In this document: positions 54,468 through 63,113 of the stretch, one piece after another
Numbering within the stretch: the first letter of the stretch is position 1
Layout of the letters: every line of letters starts with the position of its first letter
Source: JAPPHA01 sp963662815
Lineage (GTDB): Bacteria > Pseudomonadota > Alphaproteobacteria > Rhodobacterales > Rhodobacteraceae
DNA length: 64,000 nt
Direction: 5' to 3'
NCBI GenBank assembly: GCA_963662815.2
Contig: CAXXWA010000015.1
Location: 1 to 64,000, forward strand
Notes under the pieces: generated by a model
What the model was told of the DNA's origin: nothing
Databases searched by the model: none
The model's input: only the letters and a program-made list of their open reading frames with translations
Made by a program: the position numbers and the translations under genes

Positions 54468-55514
54468 CTATTTCTGGTCGCCGCCGTACTTGGCGAGCAG
54501 GCGCCTCGCGTCGGCAAGCAGCGCCTCCCCGTCGTAACCGAGGGCATCGACCTTCTCGACCCAGTCGTCGATGACCGGCCGGGCTTTCTCCCGCCAGCGC
54601 TCCCTCTCCGCTTCCGAGAGCGACAGAATCGGCTGGCCGCGCTCGATCGCGATCGAGCGTCCCGGCGCCTCGTCGTCGTTCCAAATCCGGCCGAGCCTCC
54701 TGGCCAGCGCTATGCCGGTGCTGCCGTCGATGACGGCCTTTACGTCCGGCGGCAGTTCCTCGTAGCGGCGCTTGTTCATCGTCATCACGAAAAGGACGCG
54801 TGAGAGGGCGACCTCGGTGTGGAATTCCGTCACCTCGTGCAGACGGTAGGGACGCATGATGGTCCAGGGTATCGCGGTCCCCTCGACCACGCCCCGGGAC
54901 AGGGCTTCGTACACGGCAGGGACCGGCATGCCGACCGGAACGGCGCCCAATGCGCTGAGCGTCGCTGCGCCGACGCGCGAGGGCGTACGTATCTTCATGC
55001 CCTCGAAGTCCTCGAGCGCGCGGATCTGCTTCCCTGTAGTGTGGATGTGGGTCGGCGCGGTGCTGTGAAACACCAGCGGGTGGGTGTCGTCGTACTCGTC
55101 CCTCATCCACTTACGATGAAATTCGGTCAGCGCCTGGCTGGCCGTCGTCGCGCTTCCCACGAGGAAGGGCAGCTCGAACACTTCCGTCAGCGGAAACCGT
55201 CCCGGCGAATAGCCCGGAATCGTCCAGACGATGTCGACAACGCCGTCTCGGGCCTGGCCATAGAGATCCGACGGCTTGCCGCCGAGCTGCATGGCCGGAA
55301 ACACCTGGATCTTGACCCGGCCCTCCAGCTTCCGTTCGATCTCTTCGGCCCAGGGCTGAATGAACAGCCGGTGAGAGATCGCCTTGGGCGAATTGAAGTG
55401 GTGCAGCCTGAGGGTGATCGGTTCCGCGCGGGTGCGGTCCGGAACGGAAAAAAGCAGTCCCGCGGCGAACAGGAACAGCGCCAAGGAGCAAGCGAACGTC
55501 CGGATTGCGCGCAA
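54468..55514 (-). CDS. TRAP transporter substrate-binding protein (DctP family), operon 2
   Basis: DctP-type receptor, about 348 residues, of a class often linked to small carboxylates. The fold includes FEGMKIRTPSRVGAATLSALGAVPVGMPVPAVYEALSRGVVEG with the conserved ligand-carboxylate arginine. The longest frame begins at ATG 55613 but carries 33 arginine-rich residues before the signal peptide and no ribosome site. A TTG at 55514 behind GAGGAC gives a clean signal peptide (RAIRTFACSLALFLFAAGL). Choice of start is moderate. Confidence 0.85.
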   Translation of the reverse strand: MRAIRTFACSLALFLFAAGLLFSVPDRTRAEPITLRLHHFNSPKAISHRLFIQPWAEEIERKLEGRVKIQVFPAMQLGGKPSDLYGQARDGVVDIVWTIPGYSPGRFPLTEVFELPFLVGSATTASQALTEFHRKWMRDEYDDTHPLVFHSTAPTHIHTTGKQIRALEDFEGMKIRTPSRVGAATLSALGAVPVGMPVPAVYEALSRGVVEGTAIPWTIMRPYRLHEVTEFHTEVALSRVLFVMTMNKRRYEELPPDVKAVIDGSTGIALARRLGRIWNDDEAPGRSIAIERGQPILSLSEAERERWREKARPVIDDWVEKVDALGYDGEALLADARRLLAKYGGDQK

Positions 55515-55709
55515 GTGAACTGTCCTCAGGGCTTCGGTGGCTGCATCGATGACAGAGCAGCGCACGGGGACGCGGCGGGCCGCGCTTCGGGACGAGAGGA
55601 AACGAACCGGCATCGATCGCTGACTTGAGATCGCGGTCTCCGGAGCGGCAAAAGGCCCGGCCTGCCTGCTCCGGTCCGTGGGCGAGGAAAGACCAAAGGA
55701 ATCCGGGGG

Positions 55710-56006
55710 CTAGTCCGGGCGTCCGGTTTTCCAGTCAAACTGCCGGACGCTGGCATCCTCGAGGAGGCCCAGTTTCTGGAGTGGATTGTCGGCGAGGAAA
55801 GCCTGCGCCGCCTCAAGCGAAGGGGCCTCGACGACGATGAGAGTGCCGTTGATGGCTCCGGACTCATCGACTGTCGGGCCGCCGCAATGAACGGTCACGT
55901 CGGGGTGGCCGGGGCGGTCTGACACGTAGGACACGACGTCGTTCAACGTATCCAACCGTTGCTGACCCGTTCCTGGTCTGTCTGTTCCGAAGATTACGAA
56001 GTACAT
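55710..56006 (-). CDS. YciI-family protein
   Basis: A 98-residue single-domain protein with the YciI ferredoxin-like fold: YFVIFGTDRPGTGQQR, a short loop with HCGGPTVDESGAINGTLIVVEAPSLEAAQAFLADNPLQKLGLLE and the terminal aromatic segment. YciI proteins are small, often dimeric, and have unknown or minor catalytic roles. An upstream frame extension is cysteine- and arginine-rich and not family-like. It lies 195 bases after the second TRAP operon's signal-peptide start. Confidence 0.8.
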   Translation of the reverse strand: MYFVIFGTDRPGTGQQRLDTLNDVVSYVSDRPGHPDVTVHCGGPTVDESGAINGTLIVVEAPSLEAAQAFLADNPLQKLGLLEDASVRQFDWKTGRPD

Positions 56007-56227
56007 TGCATTCTCCAATTGCTGAACGTTGCGGCAACAGCCGAAGCAACGTCGCCCGCTGCCACATCGGATCAAATCCTAGCAGAGACGCAAATTTTCC
56101 GAAAGTGTTGAGTCCAGCATTTTGCCGCCTGCTTCCGCTCCATGATGCCCGTACCGGCGCTGAAGACGGGAAGGGAGTGGCGCGGGCTGCGACGGATCGT
56201 CGGTTCGGCGCCTGGGATGCAGTGGCC

Positions 56228-57532
56228 TCACCGGACCCGAATCGCCACGCGGTGCATGCTGTTGTTGAGGTAGCCGTTCGGATTCCAGCTGAACGAATGC
56301 GGTTGCATGTCGCCGATGTCGTCTGTCGCCCGGGACCAGAGCTCGTAGTATCCGGCGGAGGGAAAGGAAAGTCGCAGCCGGAAGTCCTGCCAGGCCCCGT
56401 CGTTCACTGGCGGTTCGAGCGAGGCGCGCTGCCAGGTCGCACCGAAATCGTGTGACACGTCAACGGCGGCGACGGCCCGGTCTCCGGACCAGGCATGGCC
56501 CCTCACCTCGATCGCGCGGCCGGTGTCCGCAGCGTTGGCGGGGTGCGTGATCAGCGACTTGACGGGCATCCGTTCGATGATGACGAAGTCCTCGCCGTCA
56601 ACGGATTCGCCTGGCGCCACCGGATGCCGGGGAATCCGATAGGATGTTCCGGTCATTTTGGGTCCGTCGTGTATCCGGTCCCGGAGCCAAATCCGCCGGA
56701 GCCATTTCTGCGAGCAGGAACCCGGCCATCCCGGAACGACAAGTCGCAGCGGAGCACCGTTCAAGGGATGGATGGGTCCGCCGTTCTGAGCGAAGGCGAT
56801 GAGGACATTCCCGGACATCGCCTTGGCGATCGGCACCCCGCGCGAAATCGGCAACTTGCCGGCATCGCTCGAGAGATGGGTGTCGGCGCCCTCATGCGCG
56901 GTATAGACAACGTCGCGGTGCACGCCGGCGGCGGCAAGGACATCCCGGAGCCGAACGCCCGTCCACTTCGAACATCCGACCGCGCCGTGCGTCCATTGTG
57001 CGCCCGAAGCAGGCGGATCGAAGAAGGCCCGTCCGTTGCCGCCGCATTCTATGGTCAGCGCCAGCGTCACGACTTCGAAGGCCGTCCGAAGGTCGTCGAT
57101 GGAATAGGTCATGGGCCGGTCGACGAGGCCGTCTACGGCAATGGTCCAGGTCCCCGGATCCATGTCCAGTGGCGGAATGCCGTTGTTGCGAACGAAGTGG
57201 CGCCGGGTGGAGGTAATAGATTCGTCGAGCAAATGAGCCGGCGTTTCGGCACTGATCGGCCGGTCTACGAGCCGGATGAGGCCGTCCTTTCCAATCATTG
57301 CGCCGGTGTCGGCGAAGGCCGCAGGGATCAGCCCGGCCGGCATGTGCCGGTGAAAGGGGATGGGTGCGCCAACCATGAGGGCCATAGCCGTGGCTCCGGC
57401 GGACCGGAGCAAATTGCGACGGTTCGGACTTGATTCACCACCAGCGACGGAATTGTCTGCCGTCGCCGGATCCCGGGCATGGTTCGGGTGACCGGATGGC
57501 CGATCCTGGGAGGAACCAGGGTGTCCTGACAT
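56228..57532 (-). CDS. Sulfite oxidase/dehydrogenase family molybdoenzyme (SorA/SoxC-like), Tat-exported
   Basis: The 434-residue protein begins with a twin-arginine signal (RRNLLRSAGATAMALMVGAP, residues 38 on). The molybdopterin domain has the ligating cysteine in TIECGGNGR, and the C-terminal Mo-co dimerisation domain follows (RGHAWSGDRAVAAVDVSHDFGATWQRASL). It oxidises sulfite to sulfate in the periplasm, or a related substrate. The usual cytochrome c partner (SorB) gene is not next to it. GGAGCGACGACC lies before the ATG. Confidence 0.87.
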   Translation of the reverse strand: MSGHPGSSQDRPSGHPNHARDPATADNSVAGGESSPNRRNLLRSAGATAMALMVGAPIPFHRHMPAGLIPAAFADTGAMIGKDGLIRLVDRPISAETPAHLLDESITSTRRHFVRNNGIPPLDMDPGTWTIAVDGLVDRPMTYSIDDLRTAFEVVTLALTIECGGNGRAFFDPPASGAQWTHGAVGCSKWTGVRLRDVLAAAGVHRDVVYTAHEGADTHLSSDAGKLPISRGVPIAKAMSGNVLIAFAQNGGPIHPLNGAPLRLVVPGWPGSCSQKWLRRIWLRDRIHDGPKMTGTSYRIPRHPVAPGESVDGEDFVIIERMPVKSLITHPANAADTGRAIEVRGHAWSGDRAVAAVDVSHDFGATWQRASLEPPVNDGAWQDFRLRLSFPSAGYYELWSRATDDIGDMQPHSFSWNPNGYLNNSMHRVAIRVR

Positions 57533-57810
57533 GGTCGTCGCTCCTTCTCAGTCCGGATTGCAAAGCTGCGGGCTAGGAAGATCGGTTCGGAATTTCCGGG
57601 CGTCTGTCAAGCGGTTTGGACAACTAAGCAACGGTCGCGGGCCGTTAGGGCGCTTTCCGCGAGGCTCAGGACCGGCCAGGCTCCGGTTCAACTGACGTGG
57701 ACCCTCGGTTTCGACGCGGACCAGCCAAGCTCGATTCGGCCACTTCACGCAAGCGCCATCCGGCAAATACGCCGCGCAAATTGAAACCATCGGTGCCGAA
57801 AGATCCGGCG

Positions 57811-57888
<78 letters not shown>

Positions 57889-58783
57889 AAGCACATTCCA
57901 GCCAGACAGCAATCATGTACGCACGACCCGCGTAACTGTCAACCGAAGCAAAATCCTCTGTCAGCAACATTTGGACGTGTCCGATCCAGGAAACATGCCA
58001 TCTGTCCGGTGCTGCGTGTCCCATGCAGGCGCGATCAGGCATTGGGCACTCGCGAATGACTTCCCGCTTCAACGCGACAGTCAGGTTGAGGACCGGCGTC
58101 AATCAGGACGGGAGCGCCGTTCCGGGGGCGAAGGCGGCGTTCCGCGAATCGAGTTGAAGGGCAGGGTCAACCCCGCGACGCGTACATGCGAAGCCGCGCG
58201 CAGTGCTTGCCCGAGTACGGAAAGAATCGCGCCGAATGCGAGAACAAACCGGGATCGCGGCAGGCACCGTCGCCAAGAGCCAGAGACGACGTTCGGCAGC
58301 GCGGGAATGCTGCTGGCTCGCTCGGCGCTTCGCTGCGCCTCCTCGGCCAGGTTGCCTTGGGCTCGGCGGCGTCCGATTCAGAGCCAGCCGTGGAACACCG
58401 CCAAGTCACCCTCGGTATGTTCGCGGATTCTGACCCCGGTCTTCGCACAGGGGGTGCCAATGCCGGTTCCCGGGGATTTGCGGAGAATGCTTCCCGCAAC
58501 GCACCGCGTTGTCCCTGGCGATCGCGCGATCGTCCCGGACGCACAGGACCTCGTGCAATCATCGGACTGGACCCGTTTTGTCCGGGAACAGGCTGTATAG
58601 GGAGCGGCAGCTTTCCGGAATGCGCAGAGTGGAAAGCCCGCAGTGCACCAACCCTCCGCCAGTCTGGCTTTCGGCCCCCAGAACGCCGTCCTCGGGGCCG
58701 CGCAGAAAGGGCCGGCCTGCAGGCCCCGACGAATCCGTTACCCCGAAAGTCATCGCAGAAAACGGAGATTGATCACCCCCGTG
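57889..58783. other. Low-coding corridor between tRNA and IS30 remnant
   Basis: About 895 bases without a supportable gene. It carries the second copy of a dispersed repeat at 58554-58655. Open frames here have no start signals or motifs. A decayed region next to a tRNA gene can mark an old integration site, but no attachment repeat of the tRNA end was found. Confidence 0.5.
58554..58655 (+). repeat. Dispersed ~100-base repeat, copy 2
   Basis: Aligns with 49894-49994 over its length (TGCAATCATCGGACTGGACC, CCCGTTTTGT, CTTTCCGGAATGCGCAGAG). It lies 129 bases left of an IS30-type terminal repeat. Confidence 0.65.
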
Positions 58784-60100
58784 CCACTCTGAAGTGCAAC
58801 ACCAGAGGTGGCGGCGGCCTGCGTTCTTCGGCGCAGGATGTTGCAAATCGGCCAGATGGCGGCGACAGTCCCTGTGATGAAGCAAGGAGACTGTCATGCC
58901 GAGCGGCTGCCACCACCTGACCTATGGCGAACGATGCCGGACATGCGCGCTGAGGAAAAGCGGACTGTCCGATCCGGCCATTGCCCGGCAGATCGGCCGG
59001 GACCGGACGACTGTCCGGCGCGAGATCCGGCGCAACGGCGGCGGGCGCGGATACAGGCACTTGCAAGCGCAGGCAAAGGCCTCGGCGCGGCGCAGCGCCG
59101 CCTCGTCCGTTGCCGGGAAGATGACCCGGGAGCGGTTGCGGACGGTGGAGGACAGGCTTGCGGAGGGCTGGAGCCCGGAGCAGATCGCCGGCCGCTTCCG
59201 CAAGGAGGGCATCCCGATGGCGGGCCGGGAGTGGATATGTCAATACGTCCGCGCCGACAGGAAGGCCGGGGGCCGGCTCTTCATGTTCCTGCGGCGGCGG
59301 GGCAGGAAGCCGGACCGGAAGGGCGGACGCCATTCGGGCCGGGGCCGCATCCCGGACCGCACGGACATCTCCGAGCGCCCGGAGATCGTGGAGGCGAAGG
59401 AGCGGGTCGGCGGCCGGGAGGCGGACACGATCGTCGGCAAGGGCCACGGCGGCGCGCTGGCGTGCTGGCGGGCCGGGCGTCGAACTGCACGCTTCTTCAG
59501 AGGGTTGGCAGGAGGACGGCTGCCGCGGTGGGCGCCGCGCTGCTCGAGATGCTGCTGCCGCTCGCCGCCCTGGTCCACACGATCACCGCGGACAACGGCA
59601 AGGAGTTCGCGGGGCACGCCTGGGTGGCGCGGGCGCTCGGGGCCGGGTTCCTCTTCGCGACGCCGTGCCATTCCCGGGAGCGGGGCCTGAACGAGCACGC
59701 GAACGGCCTGGTGCGGGGATGCCTTTCCAAGGACACCGACTCGGGAAGATCACAGACGCGCAGGCGAGGCCGTCCAGGACCGGACGGACGCGCGTCCGAG
59801 GAAGGCGCACGGCTGCACGGCCCCGGCCGAGGCGTTCCGGAAGGCGCGGCCTCCCTGACCGAAGCCGTCCCGGATCGCGTTCCGGAGGGACCGGTCCGGG
59901 GAGAGACAAGGGGCGTCTGCGGCCCCTGGGCGCGGCTTGCACCGTCCGGAGAGCGCGGCTACGCTGCGTTTCGACGGGACTTCAGCCGCCTCGGGCCCCG
60001 ATCTCCGGCGCCCCGGGGCCTGGATTCGCCATCACAGAGCCATCTTCTGCGCCCGAGCTGCGCGCTCGCAGCGGAAGTGGCCGGTGTTGCACTTCGGAGT
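58784..60100 (+). mobile_element. Decayed IS30-family element with intact ends
   Basis: The element is 1317 bases between a left repeat CCACTCTGAAGTGCAACACC (58784-58803) and its reverse complement at 60081-60100 with one mismatch. The transposase inside is IS30-type but has three frameshifts. No clear target duplication borders it. The 240 bases after the transposase stop hold no gene. Confidence 0.85.
58896..59858 (+). pseudogene. IS30-family transposase, frameshifted
   Basis: Read in one frame from ATG 58896 it gives LTYGERCRTCALRKSGLSDPAIARQIGRDRTTVRREIRRN, the IS30 N-terminal helix-turn-helix, through KERVGGREADTIVGKGHGGAL with the first catalytic aspartate. Near 59461 the frame shifts, and the second reads TLLQRVGRRTAAAVGAALLEML and VHTITADNGKEFAGH with the second aspartate, then ERGLNEHANGLVRG with the glutamate. 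Two more shifts near 59743 and 59767 lead to ARPRKAHGCTAPAEAFRKARPP and the stop. All three look like single lost bases. The protein cannot be made whole. Confidence 0.88.
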
Positions 60101-60638
60101 GGAAGTGGGGCGCCGAAATCCACCCCGGAAAGGTGTGCATCGGATCCTAAACGCGACCGCGGCAAAGGGCGGCCTTCGCAACCGGACGGACTGCGGTGCC
60201 AAATTCCCGGCGCGGCTGACCAGCGGCGGGCAAGAGACGTCGATGCGGACGAAGCTTGAGGGGATCGGCTGGAACAATTTCCTCCAGAAACTCGTCAGAT
60301 ACGCCTGGGGCGCATCGCAATGGATGCAGATTCCGAAACGTCCGTTCGCAATAGCCTCGGGGAGCGGACACTACCGCCCCACGTCGATTCCGGCTGGATT
60401 TTCTCGACATCGGACATCCCTTCCCTTTTCGAGCGTCCGCTTGCAAGCCCGCGCGGCTTCCCCCTGCATTCCCGTGCCGCGCGCCCGTTCTCCCGGCAAT
60501 CCGGTCGCCGAATCAAGCAGATGGGCGCCTGGCCGCCGCGATCAATCGGCCCAGGGGCGTTGCCGATCGGCGGGGGAAACCGCGGGTGGATTGGGGGGTT
60601 GCAAGGAAGCACTGGACAGCAGGTCTGCCGTCGGCCAA
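60101..60638. other. Intergenic upstream of Nudix gene
   Basis: About 540 bases between the right end of the IS30 element and the Nudix start. Frames here are open but show no ribosome site or motif. Nothing else was recognised. Confidence 0.5.
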
Positions 60639-61412
60639 ATGTCGACCGTGGAGAGCAACGCCAAATCCGCACCGGACAATGTGGATGTCCGGCCCGCCTC
60701 AACCGTCATCATCATTCGCGACCGCGGAGCCTCCCCCAAAATTCTCATGGGACAGCGAAGCCGTTCGGCAGTGTTCATGCCCTCGAAGTTCGTCTTTCCC
60801 GGCGGCGTCGTGGACCCCGCGGATGCGACTCCCGCACTCGCGGACCGCATCGACGCGGAACAGCGTCGAAGGCTCGCCGCGCAGTCGCAGGGACCGCTCC
60901 CGGAAGCAGTCTTGCTGGCGGGCATACGCGAGGTCTGGGAGGAAACAGGCCTGAAGATCGGCTGCAGGCTCCATGCGAGTCCACCCGCGGGACACGAAGC
61001 CGAACCGGATTCAGTCTCCCGGCAACCGGTTCAGACCGGAGCGGGGTCGGATCCGCCCGCCAACGACAACTGGGCGGACTTCATGCGCGGCGGAATCCTT
61101 CCGGCAGCGGCCGGAATCCGCTTCATCTTTCGCGCCATCACCCCTCCGGGGCGGATAAGACGGTACGACACGCGCTTCTTCCTCGTCGATGCAAAGCATG
61201 TCGTCAACGACCTCGACGACCTGTCCGGCGCGTCAGGCGAGCTTTCCCACCTCTCCTGGGTGCCCATCGCCGAAACAGGGTCGCTGGAGCTGCCGTTCAT
61301 CACGGAGGTGGTCCTCGCCGAACTCAGGGACATCCTCGAAGGGCGCGGCGCCGGGCGCGGCGTGCCGTTCTTTTTCCACGACGCCAACAGATCCTACATC
61401 CGACATCTCTGA
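60639..61412 (+). CDS. Nudix hydrolase (NUDT19/CoA-pyrophosphohydrolase-like)
   Basis: The 257-residue protein has a Nudix fold opening with ASTVIIIRDRGASPKILMGQRSRSAVFMPSKFVFPGGVVDPAD and a Nudix box around EAVLLAGIREVWEETGL. The first glycine of the consensus spacing (G-x5-E) is two residues out of place, giving a box close to the NUDT7/NUDT19 branch that acts on CoA and acyl-CoA. There is no signal peptide. The chosen ATG is the first that begins the fold. The frame stays open upstream without homology. The MocR regulator gene follows after 84 bases on the same strand. Confidence 0.85.
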   Translation: MSTVESNAKSAPDNVDVRPASTVIIIRDRGASPKILMGQRSRSAVFMPSKFVFPGGVVDPADATPALADRIDAEQRRRLAAQSQGPLPEAVLLAGIREVWEETGLKIGCRLHASPPAGHEAEPDSVSRQPVQTGAGSDPPANDNWADFMRGGILPAAAGIRFIFRAITPPGRIRRYDTRFFLVDAKHVVNDLDDLSGASGELSHLSWVPIAETGSLELPFITEVVLAELRDILEGRGAGRGVPFFFHDANRSYIRHL

Positions 61413-61496
61413 ACCCGGAATCGGAGGTCCGCAGACCGGTTTCCGCTTGCGTCAGGGCAAAATTCGCAGGACTCTCCCGGGGAACGGAGCACTTGC

Positions 61497-62963
61497 ATGG
61501 CGATTTCCGAAGAGGCGTTCTTTCTCGATGCCGGTTTCACGGGCACGCTTCAGAACCAAATTCGGCAGTTCGTCGCGAGCGCGATACTGGACGGAACGTT
61601 TCAGCCCGGCGACCGCCTCCCCTCGTCGCGCGGGCTTGCGAAACACCTGAACATCTCCAGGATTACCGTAACTCTCTCCTACCAGGATCTCGTCGCCGAC
61701 GGTTACCTCGAGGCGCGGCACCGGTCAGGATACTTCGTTGCCAGCGAGGCGCCGCGGCAGCCCATCAATGTCGTGCCGCCCCCGAATGAAGACAGGGTCG
61801 ACTGGGACTCGCTGCTCCTCCGGCGCTTCGCCGGAGCAAGACTCGTAAGGAAGGCGGATGACTGGCGGCGGTTTCGATTTCCTTTCGTCTACGGCCAGGC
61901 CGACCCGGAACTCTTCAGCCACTCCAACTGGCGGCGATGCGCGCTGCAGGCCCTCGGCAAAAGGGAGTTCGATTCGCTGGCCTCGGATCTTGCGGAGCGC
62001 GACGATCCGGAACTGGTCGCCTTCATTGCGAAGCACACGCTGCCGCGCCGCGGGATCATGGCGCGTCCGGAGCAGATTCTCGTGACCGTCGGTGCCCAGA
62101 ACGCGCTCTGGATGGTGGCACAGTTGATGCTCGGGCCCGACCGCACGGCGGTTCAGGAGAATCCTGGCTATCCGGACCTCAGGGAGATCATTCGGCACTC
62201 CGGTTGTGCGCTCCTCACCCACGATGTCGACGCGTCCGGCCTCGACCCGGCGCGGCTCCCGGCGGCAGATGTGGTGTTCACGACTCCGAGCCACCAGTCG
62301 CCGACCGCGGCCACAATGCCCATGGAACGCCGGCACGAGCTCCTGGAACGCGCCTGCGCACGGGGATTCATGATTGTCGAGGACGACTACGAATTCGAGA
62401 TGAGTTTCCTGCACCCACCTTCGCCCGCACTAAAGTCGCTCGACCGGGACGGCCGGGTCATCTACGTGGGAAGCTTCTCCAAATCGATCTTTCCGGGGTT
62501 GCGGCTGGGTTATCTCGTTGCGTCCGAACCGCTGATTCGCCAGGCTCGGGCGCTGCGCACAACCGTCCTTCGCCACCCGCCGGGCCATGTGCAGCGAACC
62601 ACGGCGCGTTTCCTCGCGCTCGGGCACTACGACGCCCTCATCGGACGCATGAAGGACGAATATCATCTCCGGCACAGGACCATGCTGGACTCCATCGAGG
62701 CGAACCGGTTGGAGATCGCCGGACGCGCCAGTTTCGGCGGCTCCAGCTTCTGGATGCGGGCGCCTCCGGGCGTCGACTGCGAGAGCCTTGCCGCCGGGCT
62801 CGAGGACGCGGGCGTCCTGATCGAGCCGGGGTCGCCCTTCTTCGGCGGCGACCGCGTTCCGCTAAACTACTACCGCCTGGCCTACTCCTCGATTCCGGCC
62901 GACCGGATCCCGGCAGGAATTCGGATCATCCGCGATGCGATCGACCGGCACCAGAGGACCTGA
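61497..62963 (+). CDS. MocR/TauR-like GntR regulator with aminotransferase domain
   Basis: The 488-residue protein joins an N-terminal GntR winged helix (LQNQIRQFVASAILDGTFQPGDRLPSSRGLAKHLNISRITVTLSYQDLVADGYL) to a fold-type I aminotransferase domain. In that domain the PLP lysine lies in GSFSKSIFPGLRLGYLV. MocR proteins sense amino acids or amines via PLP. The start (FFLDAGFTGTLQ) strongly recalls TauR, the taurine-pathway activator, as remembered. The following phosphotransacetylase gene fits the taurine-sulfoacetaldehyde route. Stop at 62963. Target genes are outside the window. Confidence 0.85.
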   Translation: MAISEEAFFLDAGFTGTLQNQIRQFVASAILDGTFQPGDRLPSSRGLAKHLNISRITVTLSYQDLVADGYLEARHRSGYFVASEAPRQPINVVPPPNEDRVDWDSLLLRRFAGARLVRKADDWRRFRFPFVYGQADPELFSHSNWRRCALQALGKREFDSLASDLAERDDPELVAFIAKHTLPRRGIMARPEQILVTVGAQNALWMVAQLMLGPDRTAVQENPGYPDLREIIRHSGCALLTHDVDASGLDPARLPAADVVFTTPSHQSPTAATMPMERRHELLERACARGFMIVEDDYEFEMSFLHPPSPALKSLDRDGRVIYVGSFSKSIFPGLRLGYLVASEPLIRQARALRTTVLRHPPGHVQRTTARFLALGHYDALIGRMKDEYHLRHRTMLDSIEANRLEIAGRASFGGSSFWMRAPPGVDCESLAAGLEDAGVLIEPGSPFFGGDRVPLNYYRLAYSSIPADRIPAGIRIIRDAIDRHQRT

Positions 62964-63113
62964 CCCCGCGGCCCGCCTCTCGACCGGCGAGCCGGTTGGC
63001 TGGACCGAGGATAGCGGCGAACTGGAACTAGTCCCGGAGTGGTGCAGACAGGAAACAGCACGTCCCGCCGCTTGCCAGCGTTTCAATCCCGGTCATCCAC
63101 GATCCGTCACGGC

